Shown one piece after another: positions 24,747-32,815 of a stretch of DNA of 38,316 nucleotides. Positions within the stretch are counted from its first letter, which is position 1; every line of letters starts with the position of its first letter. A program made the position numbers and the translations under genes. The stretch spans positions 1 through 38,316 of the forward strand of contig CALWHG010000017.1 in assembly GCA_944380315.1 (NCBI GenBank). The letters run 5' to 3'. Below the pieces are notes generated by a model that made no database searches, was not told the DNA's origin, and saw nothing but the letters and a program-made list of their open reading frames with translations. This stretch comes from an uncultured Lachnospiraceae bacterium (GTDB lineage Bacteria > Bacillota > Clostridia > Lachnospirales > Lachnospiraceae).

Positions 24747-24776
24747 ATTATATACTCTTTCAATGAAAATTTCCAT
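24747..24776 (-). promoter_or_regulatory. mgl promoter with an overlapping palindromic operator candidate
   Basis: On the minus strand TGGAAA (24775-24770, 4 of 6) and TATAAT (24752-24747, 6 of 6) are 17 nt apart. An imperfect 14-bp palindrome, ATGAAAATTTCCAT (24763-24776, 6 of 7 pairs), covers the -35 box. It resembles a catabolite-response element in its ends but lacks the central CG, so another LacI-type or local repressor is possible. The remaining 24777-24882 is AT-rich and holds no gene. Confidence 0.6.
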
Positions 24777-24882
24777 AATAAAATGGATATATTTTGAAAA
24801 ATAGTTAGAAAAATCACAAAAGCTCCACACTTTGCGTGACATGATACATGACTTCAATAACATAGGTTATATTTACAGGAAA

Positions 24883-25359
24883 TTATGGCAGAATATCCAG
24901 GGTATCATCCATGGCCAGGGCTGAGTTTTTGTACTCCGGCCGAAGGCTGACATCCTCAGAAAACCAATCCGGTGCTTCAAAGCCCATGGCCTCCGCCTCA
25001 GAGGGAAATTCGATCTCAGCAGTCATGAGCCCTGAAAGCTCACCTTTGTATACGTCCAGCTCGATGGTCAGCCCCTTTTGGTCTGAAAGAGGGATAAAGT
25101 ACCTGGTCTTATGTATCAGCCTGCCGTCACACTTCGTAATAAGATGTCTGAAGGATACTTCCGTGAGCGGAAGGTTATACTCCTCTCTTTTCAGCAGTCC
25201 AGCGCCCTTATAGGTCAGTACATACTCATCACCCTCCTGCCTGACCCTGACCGTCGGCTCAGTGCAGAGATATCCCTGTACATATTCCTTATGGGGAAAG
25301 CCTCCGATCCCTTCAGGCAGCTCCTTTATCAGCCACTTTCTCTCTATCTCAAATCCCAT
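24883..25359 (-). CDS. CYTH-domain protein (triphosphate tunnel metalloenzyme family)
   Basis: This 158-residue protein begins with the CYTH hallmark EIERKWLI at residues 4-11. Alternating charged strands follow, such as VRVRQEGDEYVLTYKG, KREEYNLPL and TIELDVYKGEL, as expected for the eight-stranded tunnel that binds triphosphate and metal. Members include inorganic triphosphatases and thiamine triphosphatases; which substrate applies here cannot be told. The start is ATG 25359 (MGFEIERKW), with GGAGG 6 nt upstream. The longer frame to 25440 runs through the terminator of the preceding S1 gene and is not genuine. Its expression probably needs its own promoter or readthrough of that terminator. 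Confidence 0.85.
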   Translation of the reverse strand: MGFEIERKWLIKELPEGIGGFPHKEYVQGYLCTEPTVRVRQEGDEYVLTYKGAGLLKREEYNLPLTEVSFRHLITKCDGRLIHKTRYFIPLSDQKGLTIELDVYKGELSGLMTAEIEFPSEAEAMGFEAPDWFSEDVSLRPEYKNSALAMDDTLDILP

Positions 25360-25398
25360 GTATTGCCTCCGTCTCATTTCCCTGCCCTGCCTCAGGAC

Positions 25399-25437
25399 AA
25401 AAAAACCGCCTTCCATGGCCGTGACCACGGAAAGCGG
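25399..25437 (-). terminator. Strong terminator after the S1 gene
   Basis: On the minus strand a stem of about 13 bp (CCGCTTTCCGTGG with CCATGGAAGGCGG, two G-T pairs) is followed by seven T residues. It lies about 20 nt past the S1 stop and should end the long acyltransferase-leuA-cmk-ispH-S1 message. Confidence 0.88.
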
Positions 25438-25455
25438 CATGATTCATAAAAAAGA

Positions 25456-26673
25456 TCACTCGTTGTCTGAGGATGTCTCTGCAGCCTCAGCTGCTTCAGC
25501 TACCTCCTCAACTACCTCAGCTGCCTCAGCAAGCTCCTCTGCAGCCTCCTCGATCTCCTCATCCTCGGTATCGGTGTAAACTGATACTACATCCTCCTCC
25601 TTGGGCTCCTCTCTGCGCTCGGGAGCATTGAGAGCCTTGATGGAAAGAGATATCTTCTTGTCAGCAGCATTGAGTTCTGTAACCTTGGCAACGATCTCAT
25701 CGCCTACCTTGAGTACATCTGAAGGCTTCTCCACTCTCTCATTTGATATCTGAGATACATGAAGGAGTGCATCGATGCCGGGCTCAAGATTGATGAAGGC
25801 ACCGAAATCAGCAAGACGTGCTACACGGCCTCTGATGATGTTGCCTACGGCATACTTTGTAAGAGCGAGCACCCAAGGGTTCTCATCGGGGAACTTGCGG
25901 GTAAGTGCTATCTTGTCCCCGTTTATCTCCTTGACCATGACTCTGAGAGTCTGGCCGGGCTTGTAAACCTTCTTGGGGTTCTCGGTCCTGCCCCAGCTCA
26001 TCTCTGAGATATGGAGAAGTCCGTCAGCTCCTCCAAGGTCTACGAATGCACCGAAATCGGTTATGTTCTTGACTGTACCGTCTATGACATCGCCTTCCTT
26101 GATGGTGGCAAGGAGTGCCTCCTTGGCAGCCGCCTTACGCTCAAGGATGAGATGCTTGCGGTCACCGATGATCCTGTGCTTCTGAGGATTGAACTCGGTG
26201 ATCACGAACTCTATGTCTGTTCCTGCATACTTGGAAAGATCTCTCTCATAAAGATCTGAAACAAGGCTTGCGGGGATGAATATTCTCACGCCCTCATAGA
26301 TAACGGAAAGTCCGCCGTTGACTACCTTGTCTACCTTGCCTGTGATGAGCTCCTTGTTCTCGAAGGCTTCCTTGATCCTCTGGTTGCTCTTCTCTGAGAT
26401 CACGTCTCTGTGGCTGAGAGAAACGAGTCCCTCGCCATCGTTGACCTTTCTTACCTTTGCCTCGATCTCATCTCCGGGCTTGACCTCAGCGGTAAGATCC
26501 ACTGAGCTGTCTGCAGAATAGTCGTTCTTGGTTATGATGCCATCTGACTTGTAGCCGATATTGACTATGATATACTCGGGCTTAACGTCGATGACCTTGC
26601 CGGTAACTACCTCTCCTGTACGTATTGTTTTGAAAGATTCATTGAGCATATCTTCAAAACTCATCTCTGACAT
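25456..26673 (-). CDS. rpsA: S1 RNA-binding domain protein (ribosomal protein S1-like), four S1 domains
   Basis: This 405-residue protein has four S1 (OB-fold) domains, at about residues 18-87, 105-172, 190-258 and 275-343. Clear blocks are GEVVTGKVIDVKPEYIIVNI, KNITDFGAFVDLGGADGLLHIS and RLADFGAFINLEPGIDALLHVS. A Glu/Ala-rich acidic tail of about 55 residues ends the chain. Firmicute S1-like proteins of this size associate with the 30S subunit and may aid translation initiation. ATG 26673 is chosen because GAGGAGG lies 9 nt upstream, inside the last ispH codons; the frame from TTG 26691 has no such support. The two genes overlap by 20 nt in different frames, so translation should be coupled. 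Confidence 0.9.
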   Translation of the reverse strand: MSEMSFEDMLNESFKTIRTGEVVTGKVIDVKPEYIIVNIGYKSDGIITKNDYSADSSVDLTAEVKPGDEIEAKVRKVNDGEGLVSLSHRDVISEKSNQRIKEAFENKELITGKVDKVVNGGLSVIYEGVRIFIPASLVSDLYERDLSKYAGTDIEFVITEFNPQKHRIIGDRKHLILERKAAAKEALLATIKEGDVIDGTVKNITDFGAFVDLGGADGLLHISEMSWGRTENPKKVYKPGQTLRVMVKEINGDKIALTRKFPDENPWVLALTKYAVGNIIRGRVARLADFGAFINLEPGIDALLHVSQISNERVEKPSDVLKVGDEIVAKVTELNAADKKISLSIKALNAPERREEPKEEDVVSVYTDTEDEEIEEAAEELAEAAEVVEEVAEAAEAAETSSDNE

Positions 26674-27541
26674 ATTTAAAAACCTCCTCAATAATGGTTC
26701 TCGGGGTGGATGCCCCAGCCGTTATACCAACGCAACGCACAGAATGATCAATAGTTCCCTTAATATCTGTTATGGACTGAATAAGATACGTCCTCTTACA
26801 CTGGGAAAGACAAATGTCATAAAGCTTCCTGGTGTTGGAGGAATTCCTCCCTCCTATGACCAGCATGGCATCACAACTCGCTGCCAGCTCCCTGGCCTCG
26901 GCCTGCCTTCTCTGTGTAGCATTGCAAATCGTGTCTATAACATTTGTATAATAGCGCTTTTTATGCAAAATATCAACCATATCTTGAAATTTTGTAACGC
27001 TCTGTGTGGTCTGTGAAACAAGGGTCAGTCTTTCATTTTCCGGAAGCTCCAGAGCCCTGCAGGAATCCAGGTCCGGAAGCACGAAAGCATCCCCCTCTAT
27101 CTGGCCCAGTATGCCTATGACCTCAGGGTGAGTCGGATCTCCTGACACGGCTATGCTATCACCCTCAGCGTGCCTCTCCCTGACTATGTCATGGATGCGC
27201 TTTACATGGGGACAGGTAGCATCCAGTATCCTGATGTCCTGATCGCTTCCCTCTATGAGCTCATATATCTCTCTGGGGGCTCCGTGAGCCCTTATGACTA
27301 TGGTACAGCCCTCAAGCTCTCTCTTATCCAGCATGGCTCTGAGCATGGCTTCATCCTCTATGATGCCCACGCCCCTGGCGGATAGCTCTGCCACTACGGT
27401 CTCGTTATGGACTATGGGCCCATAGGTATATATCCTGCCGCATCCGCCCGCAAGGAATTCCTCCGCCGCGCCGGCTGTCATGTCCACGGCGCGCTGTACT
27501 CCGTAGCAGAAGCCTGCCGTCTTTGCAAGCCTTACTTCCAT
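26654..27541 (-). CDS. ispH: 4-hydroxy-3-methylbut-2-enyl diphosphate reductase
   Basis: IspH (LytB) is the last enzyme of the MEP pathway and makes isopentenyl and dimethylallyl diphosphate with a [4Fe-4S] cluster. The three cluster Cys are in GFCYGVQRAVD (Cys12), DATCPHV (about 97) and DTICNATQ (about 190). Active-site blocks SGDPTHPEVIG, GGRNSSNTRKL and GITAGASTP are present. At 295 residues it is of usual length. Its ATG shares the A of the cmk TGA stop (TGATG), and its end overlaps the S1 gene by 20 nt. In several Clostridia, IspH and S1 are fused in one polypeptide; here they remain separate. Confidence 0.96.
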   Translation of the reverse strand: MEVRLAKTAGFCYGVQRAVDMTAGAAEEFLAGGCGRIYTYGPIVHNETVVAELSARGVGIIEDEAMLRAMLDKRELEGCTIVIRAHGAPREIYELIEGSDQDIRILDATCPHVKRIHDIVRERHAEGDSIAVSGDPTHPEVIGILGQIEGDAFVLPDLDSCRALELPENERLTLVSQTTQSVTKFQDMVDILHKKRYYTNVIDTICNATQRRQAEARELAASCDAMLVIGGRNSSNTRKLYDICLSQCKRTYLIQSITDIKGTIDHSVRCVGITAGASTPRTIIEEVFKYVRDEF

Positions 27542-28221
27542 CAGATCAGTTTCCTTTCCCTGAGGAGCTCAAGGATCCTGTCCTCGGCCTCAGCCTCGCT
27601 TATGTCGGAATTGTCAAGGAGCACAGCGTCCTCAGCCTCCATGAGAGGAGCATTTTCCCTGTGGGAGTCCCTGTAGTCCCTTTCCTCCATATCCTTGAGT
27701 ATATCCTCAAGCGTAGCGTCTCCAAGCCTTCCCTGCTCCTTAAGCTGAAGGTAGCGGCGTCTCGCCCTGACCTCAGGTCTGGCAGTGACGAAGAGCTTGA
27801 GCTGAGCATCCGGGAGCACTACAGTACCTATGTCCCGGCCGTCCATGATCACGTCCTGCCTTCTGGCCATATCCTGCTGCATGTAAAGCAGCTTCCTGCG
27901 TACTTCTCCGTACTGCGAGGTGACGGAGGCGACCTTTGACACCTCCTCTGTCCTTATGAGTCCGGTCACATCCTCACCGTTGAGATACATGTGCTGCTGT
28001 CCGTCCTCATAGCGTATGTCCACATCGCACTCCGGAAGCAGCGCGCACACTGCGGCCTCATCACCGGAGTCCACGTCCTTACGAAGGAAATACACCGCCA
28101 GCGTGCGGAACATGGCTCCCGTATCGATATAGGTAAATCCTAGCCTTGCGGCCAGGCTCTTTGCTATGGTAGACTTTCCGACCCCGGAGGGCCCGTCTAT
28201 GGCTATGTTTACAGGTTTCAT
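27541..28221 (-). CDS. cmk: Cytidylate kinase
   Basis: Cmk phosphorylates CMP and dCMP to the diphosphates. The P-loop is AIDGPSGVGKSTIAKSLA (about 6-23). GFTYIDTGAMFRTLA follows, and the CMP-binding/lid region includes MDGRDIGTVVLPDAQLK and ARPEVRARRRYLQ. At 226 residues it is of normal size. The start is ATG 28221 (MKPVNIAIDGPSG), with a rather distant AGGATGG about 10-12 nt upstream; a TTG at 28248 is possible but has no ribosome site. It is 31 nt after leuA and overlaps ispH by 1 nt. The order cmk-ispH-S1 is common in Firmicutes. Confidence 0.95.
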   Translation of the reverse strand: MKPVNIAIDGPSGVGKSTIAKSLAARLGFTYIDTGAMFRTLAVYFLRKDVDSGDEAAVCALLPECDVDIRYEDGQQHMYLNGEDVTGLIRTEEVSKVASVTSQYGEVRRKLLYMQQDMARRQDVIMDGRDIGTVVLPDAQLKLFVTARPEVRARRRYLQLKEQGRLGDATLEDILKDMEERDYRDSHRENAPLMEAEDAVLLDNSDISEAEAEDRILELLRERKLI

Positions 28222-28252
28222 CAAACTATACCATCCTGATATACTCAATTTT

Positions 28253-29920
28253 TTATTTGTTATTTATGGCGCTCACAAGGGCTCTTATACCTGCCATGAT
28301 TATATCCGTATGGGTGCCGCAGCCCCAGGTCTCCGTACCGTCAGACCACCTGAGTCCCACATAGCTGCAGGCACGGCTGTCCGTATCGGAATCAAGGGCG
28401 TGCTCGCTGTAGTGCGTCAGCACGAAGCTGAGCCCCATCCGCTGCTCTATGGCCGTGGCCACCGCGTCCAGACGTCCGTTTCCGGCGGCCCTGCCGCTCA
28501 TGCTCCTGCCCTCATGATCCAGCATGATATCAGCCGTTATGCTTCCATCATCATTCTGTATGAAGTGTGCCCCAGTGACATTGAGTGGACTGGTATGATT
28601 GACATAGGAGCTTTCATAGAGCTCAAGGAGCTCATCCACACTAAGCTCCTTATGATCATGGTCGCTCAGGCTCTTGACCTTGGCACCAAGCTCCTGACAC
28701 ATACGTGACGGAGGATAATAGCCGAACCTGCGATGAAGCAGGAACCTGATGCCGCCCTTGCCGCTCTGACTGTTGAGACGTATGACATCCGTATCATAGG
28801 TACGTCCTATGTCCTCCGGATCTATGGGTATGTAGGGGCAGCTCCACCTGTGCAGTCCATGCTCTGCCCTGTAATCAAGGGATTTTGCTATGGCATCCTG
28901 GTGCCCTCCGGAAAATGCTGCAAACACCAGGCTTCCTGCATAGGGCGTCCTCTCGTATATATGCATGCCCGTCAGTCTCTCGTACTCCTCACATATGCCT
29001 GGTATGTCTGAGAGATCAAGTCCCGGATCTACGCCCTGGCTGTACATGTTGAGAGCCAGAGTGATGGCGTCAGCATTGCCCGTACGCTCTCCGTTTCCAA
29101 ACAGACAGCATTCTATCCTCTGGGCTCCTGCAAGGAGGGCAAGCTCCGCATCAGCCACTCCGCAGCCTCTGTCGTTGTGAGGATGTGCAGAGAGTATGAC
29201 GCTGTCCCTTCTATGCAGGTTCTTTGACATATATTCCACCTGATTTGCGTATATATGGGGCATACTGAGCTCCACGGTGGCAGGCAGGGTTATGACCATA
29301 GGCCTTTCCGATACAGGCTCTAGTATGTCTATGACTGCGTTGCAGACCTCCAGGGCATACTCAGGCTCCGTGCCCGTAAAGCTCTCAGGTATGTATTCAT
29401 ACCTGAGGCTGCCTCTGTGTCTGCTGCCGAGCTCCTTTATGAGCCTGGCGCTGTCCGTGGCTATCTCAAGTATCTCCTGCCTGGACTTGCGGAAGACCTG
29501 CTCCCGCTGTACGGCACTTGTGGAATTATAGAAATTGACTATGGCTCTGGGAGCTCCCTCTATGGCCTCGAAGGTCCTCCTGATTATATGCTCCCTGCAC
29601 TGGGTCATGACCTGTATGGTCACGTCATCCGGGATCCTGTCCTCCTCTATGAGCCTTCTGACAAACTCAAATTCCGTATCGCTGGCTGCCGGAAAGGCCA
29701 CCTCTATCTCCTTGAAGCCTATCCTGACAAGCAGCTCAAAAAACTCCAGCTTCTGCTCAAGATCCATGGGCACCATAAGGCTCTGATTGCCGTCCCTGAG
29801 GTCCACGCTGCACCATATGGGAGCCTGCTCTATGTGATCCCTCTGGGGCCAGTCATAATGATGTCCCTTCTCAGCCGGAGGAGCAAAATATCCTATGCCA
29901 TATTTAGTTGAATCCATCAT
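28253..29920 (-). CDS. leuA: 2-isopropylmalate synthase, LeuA type 2
   Basis: LeuA condenses acetyl-CoA with 2-ketoisovalerate, the first committed step of leucine synthesis. The metal-binding start of the TIM barrel is WCSVDLRDGNQSL (about 36-48). The metal-binding His pair lies in SAHPHNDRGCGVADAE and the C-terminal barrel block is LFGNGERTGNAD. A regulatory LeuA dimer domain, the likely site of leucine feedback, spans about 425-555. Length (555 residues) and sequence indicate the type 2 form, which also occurs in actinobacteria and fungi, not the common 510-residue type 1. ATG 29920 is chosen (GGAGG 8 nt upstream); a GTG at 29929 overlaps that site. No other leu gene is nearby. Confidence 0.93.
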   Translation of the reverse strand: MMDSTKYGIGYFAPPAEKGHHYDWPQRDHIEQAPIWCSVDLRDGNQSLMVPMDLEQKLEFFELLVRIGFKEIEVAFPAASDTEFEFVRRLIEEDRIPDDVTIQVMTQCREHIIRRTFEAIEGAPRAIVNFYNSTSAVQREQVFRKSRQEILEIATDSARLIKELGSRHRGSLRYEYIPESFTGTEPEYALEVCNAVIDILEPVSERPMVITLPATVELSMPHIYANQVEYMSKNLHRRDSVILSAHPHNDRGCGVADAELALLAGAQRIECCLFGNGERTGNADAITLALNMYSQGVDPGLDLSDIPGICEEYERLTGMHIYERTPYAGSLVFAAFSGGHQDAIAKSLDYRAEHGLHRWSCPYIPIDPEDIGRTYDTDVIRLNSQSGKGGIRFLLHRRFGYYPPSRMCQELGAKVKSLSDHDHKELSVDELLELYESSYVNHTSPLNVTGAHFIQNDDGSITADIMLDHEGRSMSGRAAGNGRLDAVATAIEQRMGLSFVLTHYSEHALDSDTDSRACSYVGLRWSDGTETWGCGTHTDIIMAGIRALVSAINNK

Positions 29921-29964
29921 ATCCTGCACCTCCTACCATCATACCTGCTGCACGCCATAAGGCC

Positions 29965-31329
29965 TCAGTTCTTGAAGCTGTGTATGGGAGCAGGTATCCT
30001 GCCCTTCCTGTTTATGAAGCCCTCACAGGAGAAGCTGTTTACCGGCATGACGGGAGCATATCCGAAAAGTCCTCCGAACTCGACCCGGTCTCCCACCTTC
30101 TTGCCCACAGCGGGAATGAGCCTTACGGCCGTGGTCTTCTGATTTATCATGCCTATGGCCGCCTCATCGGCTATGATGCCTGATATTGTGGAGGCAGGTG
30201 TATCTCCTGGTATGGCTATCATATCAAGTCCCACTGAGCATACACAGGTCATGGCCTCCAGCTTCTCAAGGCTCAGGGAGCCCCTCTGTACCGCATCTAT
30301 CATGCCCTGATCCTCACTGACAGGGATAAAGGCTCCGCTGAGCCCTCCCACATAAGAGGATGCCATGATACCGCCCTTCTTTACCTGATCGTTCAGGAGG
30401 GCCAGTGCCGCAGTGGTACCCGGAGCACCTGTGGACTCAAGTCCCATGAGCTCAAGGATGTCTGCCACGCTGTCACCTATGGCAGGTGTGGGGGCCAGTG
30501 AAAGGTCTATGATACCGAAAGGCACCCCAAGTCTTTCCGATGCCTCCTTCGCCACCAGCTGGCCCACACGGGTTATCTTGAAGGCTGTCTTCTTGACTGT
30601 CTCGCAGAGGACCTCAAAGCTCTCTCCCCTGCAGGACTCAAGGGCCGTCTTGACTACACCCGGACCGCTTACTCCTACGTTTATGACCGCATCCGGCTCG
30701 CTTACTCCGTGAAATGCACCTGCCATGAAAGGATTGTCGTCAGGCGCATTGCAGAATACTACCAGCTTGGCACAGTGAGGGAAGTCTCCATCCTTTGTGT
30801 TCCTTGCGGTCTCAACTATGATCTCTCCCATGAGCCTGACCGCATCCATATTGATGCCTGTCTTTGTGGAGCCCACATTTACTGAGGAGCACATGCAGTT
30901 AGTAGCAGGCAATGCATAGGGAAGTGAGCGCATGAGGAGCTCATCTGCCTCTGTCATGCCCTTTGATACTATGGCGGAAAAGCCGCCTATGTAGTTGACA
31001 CCCACGGCCTCAGCCGCCCGATCGAGGGTCTTTGCTATCCTTACATAGTCCTCTATGCTCCTTGCACAGGAGCCGGCTATAAGGGATATGGGAGTCACGG
31101 ATATACGCTTATTGACTATGGGCACTCCATAGTCCTTCTCTATCTGCTCTCCCACACTGACCAGATCCCTGGCCTGAGTGGTTATCCTGTCATATATGCT
31201 GTCACAGAGCCTTCCAAGATCCTGATCCGCGCAGCCAAGCAGGCTTATACCCATGGTAATGGTACGCACGTCCAGATTTTCCTGCTCTATCATCTGATTG
31301 GTCTCATTGACCTCGTAGATATTTATCAT
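29965..31329 (-). CDS. UPF0210 family protein (DUF711)
   Basis: This is a 454-residue conserved protein of unknown function. The N-terminus [33 protein letters not shown] is the family hallmark. Several conserved blocks follow, including [43 protein letters not shown] and [17 protein letters not shown]. Conserved Cys residues and the glycine-rich [11 protein letters not shown] region suggest an enzyme, but no activity is established that I can name. The start is ATG 31329, with AGGAG 8 nt upstream. It follows the ACT-domain gene by 13 nt; these two families are usually neighbours in Firmicutes, so the small ACT protein may be its amino acid-sensing partner. Confidence 0.9.
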   Translation of the reverse strand: MINIYEVNETNQMIEQENLDVRTITMGISLLGCADQDLGRLCDSIYDRITTQARDLVSVGEQIEKDYGVPIVNKRISVTPISLIAGSCARSIEDYVRIAKTLDRAAEAVGVNYIGGFSAIVSKGMTEADELLMRSLPYALPATNCMCSSVNVGSTKTGINMDAVRLMGEIIVETARNTKDGDFPHCAKLVVFCNAPDDNPFMAGAFHGVSEPDAVINVGVSGPGVVKTALESCRGESFEVLCETVKKTAFKITRVGQLVAKEASERLGVPFGIIDLSLAPTPAIGDSVADILELMGLESTGAPGTTAALALLNDQVKKGGIMASSYVGGLSGAFIPVSEDQGMIDAVQRGSLSLEKLEAMTCVCSVGLDMIAIPGDTPASTISGIIADEAAIGMINQKTTAVRLIPAVGKKVGDRVEFGGLFGYAPVMPVNSFSCEGFINRKGRIPAPIHSFKN

Positions 31330-31342
31330 ATGCTCTCTCCTG

Positions 31343-31615
31343 TCAGATCCTGTGCATGGAGGTAAATATCTCCTCCCTCTGGCACTTGATGGTAACGGAC
31401 TTTTCCGTGCCCACGGTCTCAAGGCCGTCGGAAAGCGTATCGAAGCTTATGTCTGCACCAGATATATCCACGATCATCATCATGTTGAAGATGCCCTGGA
31501 GTATGGTCTGGGAAATGTCAAGGATGTTTATGTTGTGCTCTGCAAGATAGGTGCAGATGCCGGCTATGATGCCGACCGTATCCTTTCCGACTACTGTAAT
31601 TATGACTCTGTTCAT
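31343..31615 (-). CDS. ACT domain protein, UPF0237 family
   Basis: This 90-residue protein is a single ACT domain. [23 protein letters not shown] is the first strand and helix, and [23 protein letters not shown] is the following strand pair, as in UPF0237 proteins and the glycine-cleavage regulator GcvR. Such domains bind amino acids and dimerise. It overlaps the stop of the upstream acyltransferase by 4 nt (ATGA) and is followed closely by the UPF0210 gene. The ligand is unknown; proximity to leuA makes a branched-chain amino acid worth testing, but that is only an inference. Confidence 0.9.
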   Translation of the reverse strand: MNRVIITVVGKDTVGIIAGICTYLAEHNINILDISQTILQGIFNMMMIVDISGADISFDTLSDGLETVGTEKSVTIKCQREEIFTSMHRI

Positions 31616-32793
31616 ATGTTCCTCCGTTTTTCTTTCCTGACCATGAAGTCAGTCCTGTATTCATCAATGATGCTGATGGCTGTACATTTAAGGATATCAT
31701 AGATATCATGCAGCTCCCTTATGATCAGACTGTCATAAAATGCTGCAAGCTCTTCCTTCCTCCATCTGCCGGTCAAAAGCCTCAGGAGCCTTGACCTTCC
31801 CATAAGATACCACAAGAGCAGGGAAACTGCCACTGTTATAAATGTCACCGCCAGCAGCTCAGGCATATAATATATGTCCGGAGGCAGCAGAAGGCTCAGC
31901 TGATCCCAGCTCATCCTGCCCACGGCTATGAGCATCAGATATACTGCCTTAAAGCTCAGGAAATGAAGGCACATGAGCCCCATAGTGTTCCTTCCCGCAT
32001 AAAGAAGTGGCTTCCTCACCCCTCCTGAGACAGCCAGGATCTGAGATATGCAGATCAGCATCCCTATGCCAAAAAATGGTATGATCATGTCCCAGAGTCC
32101 GTTGAACTTGAAGGTGGGCCAGTTTATGGTCTCACAGAGGCCAAGGTGCATACATATGCCCCACAAGAGAGCTATAATAAATGCCTTGCCCGTTGTCCTC
32201 AGGACAGGGCCCTCCTTCAGTCTGTTTTTAAGCATCCATCCTACAGCCATGAAATACTGAGCCTTGAGCATCAGCTTCCATATGGAATCATCGATGGCAA
32301 GTGACTGCAGGAACAGGAGTACACTCATGGACATCAGTATGTTCATTTTTCGACCGGAAAGTCTGACCTCTGCTTCAAACAGACAGGATGCCCAGAACAT
32401 CACCTTCAAAAACCATGTGGCTCCGAACCATTCGCAGTTCATCCCCTCGAGCCTGAGCACCTCAAGCACCTTCAGCTGAAGAGTCGGCGGGTATGTCTCA
32501 CTGGAAAGCAGCCAGGCCACATGGGCCCGCTCCAGGAGCTCTATCAGTATCACTCCGGAAAGATTGAAGAAATAATATGGGACCAGAAGTGTGAGCACCC
32601 GTTTTATTACTGTCTCAAACATACTCCCCCGGCTCCCGCTGGTATATCCGGATATGAAGAAAAATGCGGTCACATGGAACTGATATACACAGTCATTGAA
32701 CCTGCCGCATACATGAGCCATGACTATGAGCAGCATGGACAGGGCCTTGAATATATCGACCCAATCTATACGTTTTGTATCCACATTTACCAT
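31612..32793 (-). CDS. Acyltransferase 3 family membrane protein (OafA-like), first of two
   Basis: This 393-residue integral membrane protein has about ten hydrophobic segments. The N-terminus RIDWVDIFKALSMLLIVMAHV carries the conserved His of the acyltransferase 3 family (PF01757), and YQFHVTAFFFISGYTSG is the second family motif. Members move acetyl or other acyl groups onto extracellular sugars, peptidoglycan or lipids. The acceptor here is not known. ATG 32793 has AGGA nearby. It follows a second acyltransferase by 22 nt and overlaps the ACT-domain gene by 4 nt. The two enzymes are not near-identical; they look like diverged members of the same family. Confidence 0.85.
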   Translation of the reverse strand: MVNVDTKRIDWVDIFKALSMLLIVMAHVCGRFNDCVYQFHVTAFFFISGYTSGSRGSMFETVIKRVLTLLVPYYFFNLSGVILIELLERAHVAWLLSSETYPPTLQLKVLEVLRLEGMNCEWFGATWFLKVMFWASCLFEAEVRLSGRKMNILMSMSVLLFLQSLAIDDSIWKLMLKAQYFMAVGWMLKNRLKEGPVLRTTGKAFIIALLWGICMHLGLCETINWPTFKFNGLWDMIIPFFGIGMLICISQILAVSGGVRKPLLYAGRNTMGLMCLHFLSFKAVYLMLIAVGRMSWDQLSLLLPPDIYYMPELLAVTFITVAVSLLLWYLMGRSRLLRLLTGRWRKEELAAFYDSLIIRELHDIYDILKCTAISIIDEYRTDFMVRKEKRRNI

Positions 32794-32815
32794 GAGATCC
32801 TAAGCTTCCTCTGTA

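Noticed and set aside
25360-25440. N-terminal extension of the CYTH-domain protein
   Set aside because: The extension is encoded by the S1 terminator hairpin and its T-run, and the GGAGG site supports ATG 25359.
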